Source of the DNA: an uncultured Ruminococcus sp.
GTDB lineage: Bacteria > Bacillota > Clostridia > Oscillospirales > Ruminococcaceae
Direction of reading: 5' to 3'
Length of the DNA stretch: 7,724 bases
Assembly: GCA_900556055.1 (NCBI GenBank)
Contig: USNJ01000096.1
Span: forward strand, 1-7,724
The position numbers were made by a program, and so were the translations under genes. Below, piece by piece: positions 6,201 to 7,724 of this stretch; positions within the stretch are counted from its first letter, which is position 1, and each line of letters opens with the position of its first letter. A model generated the notes under the pieces. That model searched no databases. It was not told the DNA's origin and was given only the letters and a program-made list of their open reading frames with translations.

Positions 6201-6948
6201 AATCGGCGATGTCTATGCGATGCTCAATGCTCATCTCGCTGAACGGAAAGCTGAAATAATAATCGGTCAGTATCTCATTTTTAAAGAATGCGCCGTTCTC
6301 AAAGCGGTTCTGAGATGCCCATGTGGTATCACAAAATACCCACTCACCGTCTATCACAGCACCGTTCCACTCGTGGTTTTTCGGGGCTTCTTCAAGCTGA
6401 GCGCGTGTATATCCCGTTGATGAGCTTCCGCCCCTTAGATTTACGCAGACTATCCCCTGAGCGCCGCAGAGCGCAGAAACAGCGTTTGAATATCCCGCAC
6501 AGGTCGTCCGGCGGTTCTCAAAAACATTTTTCAGGCTGACAGTTTCGTTTGTCACCGATGTGTCGGCGGCATCACGGTCATAGTAAATATTCACACTTAC
6601 CCACTCTGCTATCGCATAAAGCCGTTCGCTGTCGGTCGTGCAGTCTTTGCATATATCGTCGGAGAGCGTCTTTATATCCGCAAGCACCGCATCACATTCC
6701 TCTTCAGTGCCGCTTGGGACGATATATTCACGGAGGATATCCTCATCGTCATATTTTATCATTCCGAGCATGCGGGCATTCTTCTCGAATATGCTCTTTA
6801 TCGGTCGGAATGTGCCGAAGAATGTCGTCTGCGGCTCAAGCGAATAGAATATCGGCGGATATCCCGCTGATGCGGGCGTTTCCTGCATCTTTGCGCATGA
6901 GCAGAACATCATAACAGCACATATTATCATAATGACAGTTTTTTTCAT
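6148..6948 (-). CDS. Transglutaminase-like lipoprotein (secreted thiol enzyme)
   Basis: A 266-residue predicted lipoprotein. The start MKKTVIMIICAVMMFCSCAK is a short Lys-then-hydrophobic signal peptide ending in a lipobox F-C-S-C, with Cys18 as the likely lipid anchor, so the protein should sit on the outer face of the membrane. The central domain is transglutaminase-like (papain fold), with the catalytic triad in order: Cys150 in RRTTCAGYS, His192 in KNHEWNGA and Asp207 in VFCDTTWAS. An upstream helix AIAEWVSVNIYYD is also typical. Bacterial relatives act as peptidases or amide-processing enzymes at the cell surface; the substrate here is unknown. AGGTGAT (6960 to 6954) lies five bases before the ATG. 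The gene is convergent with and overlaps the HAD gene by 53 bases, and is divergent from the ABC ATPase gene. It is probably its own transcription unit rather than part of the Ter module. Confidence 0.87.
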   Translation of the reverse strand: MKKTVIMIICAVMMFCSCAKMQETPASAGYPPIFYSLEPQTTFFGTFRPIKSIFEKNARMLGMIKYDDEDILREYIVPSGTEEECDAVLADIKTLSDDICKDCTTDSERLYAIAEWVSVNIYYDRDAADTSVTNETVSLKNVFENRRTTCAGYSNAVSALCGAQGIVCVNLRGGSSSTGYTRAQLEEAPKNHEWNGAVIDGEWVFCDTTWASQNRFENGAFFKNEILTDYYFSFPFSEMSIEHRIDIADFRDFYGISDRNSQQNPE

Positions 6949-6985
6949 TATTTATCACCTGAAATAAATTCGGAAGGAGAAGCTC
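6949..6985. promoter_or_regulatory. 37-base divergent junction holding two ribosome binding sites
   Basis: This gap holds AGGTGAT for the lipoprotein gene (- strand, 6960-6954) and GGAAGGAG for the ABC gene (+ strand, 6972-6979). These leave only about 11 free bases between them. Promoters for both genes must therefore lie inside the opposing coding regions. I see AT-rich stretches (6920-6955 and 7000-7016) that could contribute, but no convincing -35/-10 pair at proper spacing. Confidence 0.6.
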
Positions 6986-7724
6986 ATGAAGGAAATATCT
7001 TTTGTAAATGTAATAAAAGACTGCCAAGGCTATACTCCTCTTTCAAACATCTCCCTGAAGCTCGAATGCGGCGGATTTTACGGCATTTTCGGACGTGAGA
7101 ATTCCGGAAAGACCACTGTGATCTCCCTGCTTTCGGGACGGATATTCCCCGACACGGGAAGTATCCTCGCCGACGGACAGCCCATATCATCGGACGACAA
7201 GCTGCTGCGCCTGATATGCTGTTCATCGGAGATATGCGCATATCCTAAGCTTATGAAAGCAAGCGCAGTAATGGACGCAATGAACCATCTCTGCCCCGCA
7301 TATGACCTTGACTATGCCTACAGACTGATGAACGAGTTCAAGCTCTCGCCCGACACAAGGGTGAAGGACATGACCGAAGCGAAAAAGCCGCTTTTCTCTG
7401 CGATAAACGCACTTGCCGCAAATGCCGAGCTTACCTGTCTTGACGAACCCGCAAAGGGTCTGAGCGAAGAGGACAGGCGGAGATTTTACAGGCTCCTATC
7501 AAAAAAATACGAAGCAGACAAGAAAACTATCTGCCTTGCCACACACTTTGTGCGTGAAGCGGCGGATATCATCACCCACGTTATCATGCTGAATTCCGGC
7601 AGACTGATATGCTGCGTTCCCGTTGAATTTTTCCGCAAAAACGGATATACCGTCAAGGGAAAGCGCGGGCTCGTCGAAGATTTTGTCAGCAACAAAAAGA
7701 CATTCGGCTCGATCACGAACGGTC
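6986..7724 (+). CDS. ABC transporter ATP-binding protein, 3' end beyond the window
   Basis: The first 246 residues of an ABC ATPase; the frame is still open at the window end. Walker A is GRENSGKTT (G36 to T43), Walker B is LTCLDEP (Asp153, Glu154) and the switch histidine is His187 in CLATHF. The Q-loop area reads SSEICAYPKLM, with no Gln. The signature LSGGQ is not recognisable: the expected place reads KDMTEAKKPLFSAINALAA. The layout resembles single-domain ATPases of the multidrug/ABC-2 exporter type (compare EEPxLYPxLT and KGMKQKLxLALAL), which pair with a membrane permease, probably encoded downstream. ATP binding and hydrolysis residues are present, but the weak signature may lower or alter dimer-dependent hydrolysis. 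GGAAGGAG at 6972-6979 supports the ATG. The transported substrate cannot be inferred. Confidence 0.85.
   Translation, partial: MKEISFVNVIKDCQGYTPLSNISLKLECGGFYGIFGRENSGKTTVISLLSGRIFPDTGSILADGQPISSDDKLLRLICCSSEICAYPKLMKASAVMDAMNHLCPAYDLDYAYRLMNEFKLSPDTRVKDMTEAKKPLFSAINALAANAELTCLDEPAKGLSEEDRRRFYRLLSKKYEADKKTICLATHFVREAADIITHVIMLNSGRLICCVPVEFFRKNGYTVKGKRGLVEDFVSNKKTFGSITNG

Noticed and set aside
6220..6914. Several + strand frames across the lipoprotein gene
   Set aside because: They are shadows. The - strand reading has a signal peptide, lipobox, catalytic triad and ribosome site.
1..7724. Frequent GGATATC/GATATC strings as a dispersed repeat
   Set aside because: They occur in frame as Asp-Ile codon pairs with the organism's codon preference, show no regular spacing and share no flanking sequence.
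1..7724. tRNA, rRNA, CRISPR array, insertion sequence or phage attachment site
   Set aside because: I saw no cloverleaf, ribosomal, direct-repeat array or transposase-like signal. Coding sequence fills almost the whole window.

Overview
The window looks like a piece of a Gram-positive Firmicutes chromosome, most likely a Ruminococcus-type Clostridium. This is inferred from strong purine-rich Shine-Dalgarno sites, roughly balanced base composition with heavy use of ATA for Ile, tight operon packing, a lipoprotein and an ABC transporter. No single marker gene fixes the taxon.

Positions ~66-6200 (+ strand) form one tightly packed cluster: a TerD-domain protein with a broken 5' end, a CitE-like HpcH/HpaI lyase, an ATP-grasp ligase, a large phosphoribosyltransferase fusion (PRTase-TRSP joined to StiP/PRTase-PELOTA), a 61-residue two-helix membrane protein and a HAD phosphatase. 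Gaps between these genes are only 1-20 bases. The gene set matches the Ter-linked 'biosynthetic module' that comparative genomics (Anantharaman, Iyer and Aravind) has proposed to make a nucleoside-like or nucleotide-derived small molecule during stress. Chemically, the lyase could supply or cleave an acyl/keto-acid unit, the ATP-grasp enzyme could form an amide or peptide-like bond, the two PRTase domains could make or break an N-glycosidic bond with PRPP or a ribosyl phosphate, and the HAD enzyme could dephosphorylate the product. TerD is the calcium-binding stress-response partner. The product has not been read from sequence and remains inference.

The HAD gene ends inside the 3' end of a convergent gene (6948-6148, - strand) encoding a secreted transglutaminase-like lipoprotein with an intact Cys-His-Asp triad. 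Only 37 bases separate the start codon of that gene from the start codon of a divergent ABC-transporter ATPase (6986 onward, + strand), which runs off the end of the window and has a degenerate signature motif.

Most notable points: the fusion of both PRTase halves into one 731-residue chain, the reading-frame break at the 5' end of the TerD gene, the small membrane protein inside the metabolite operon, and the very compact divergent and convergent junctions around the lipoprotein gene.
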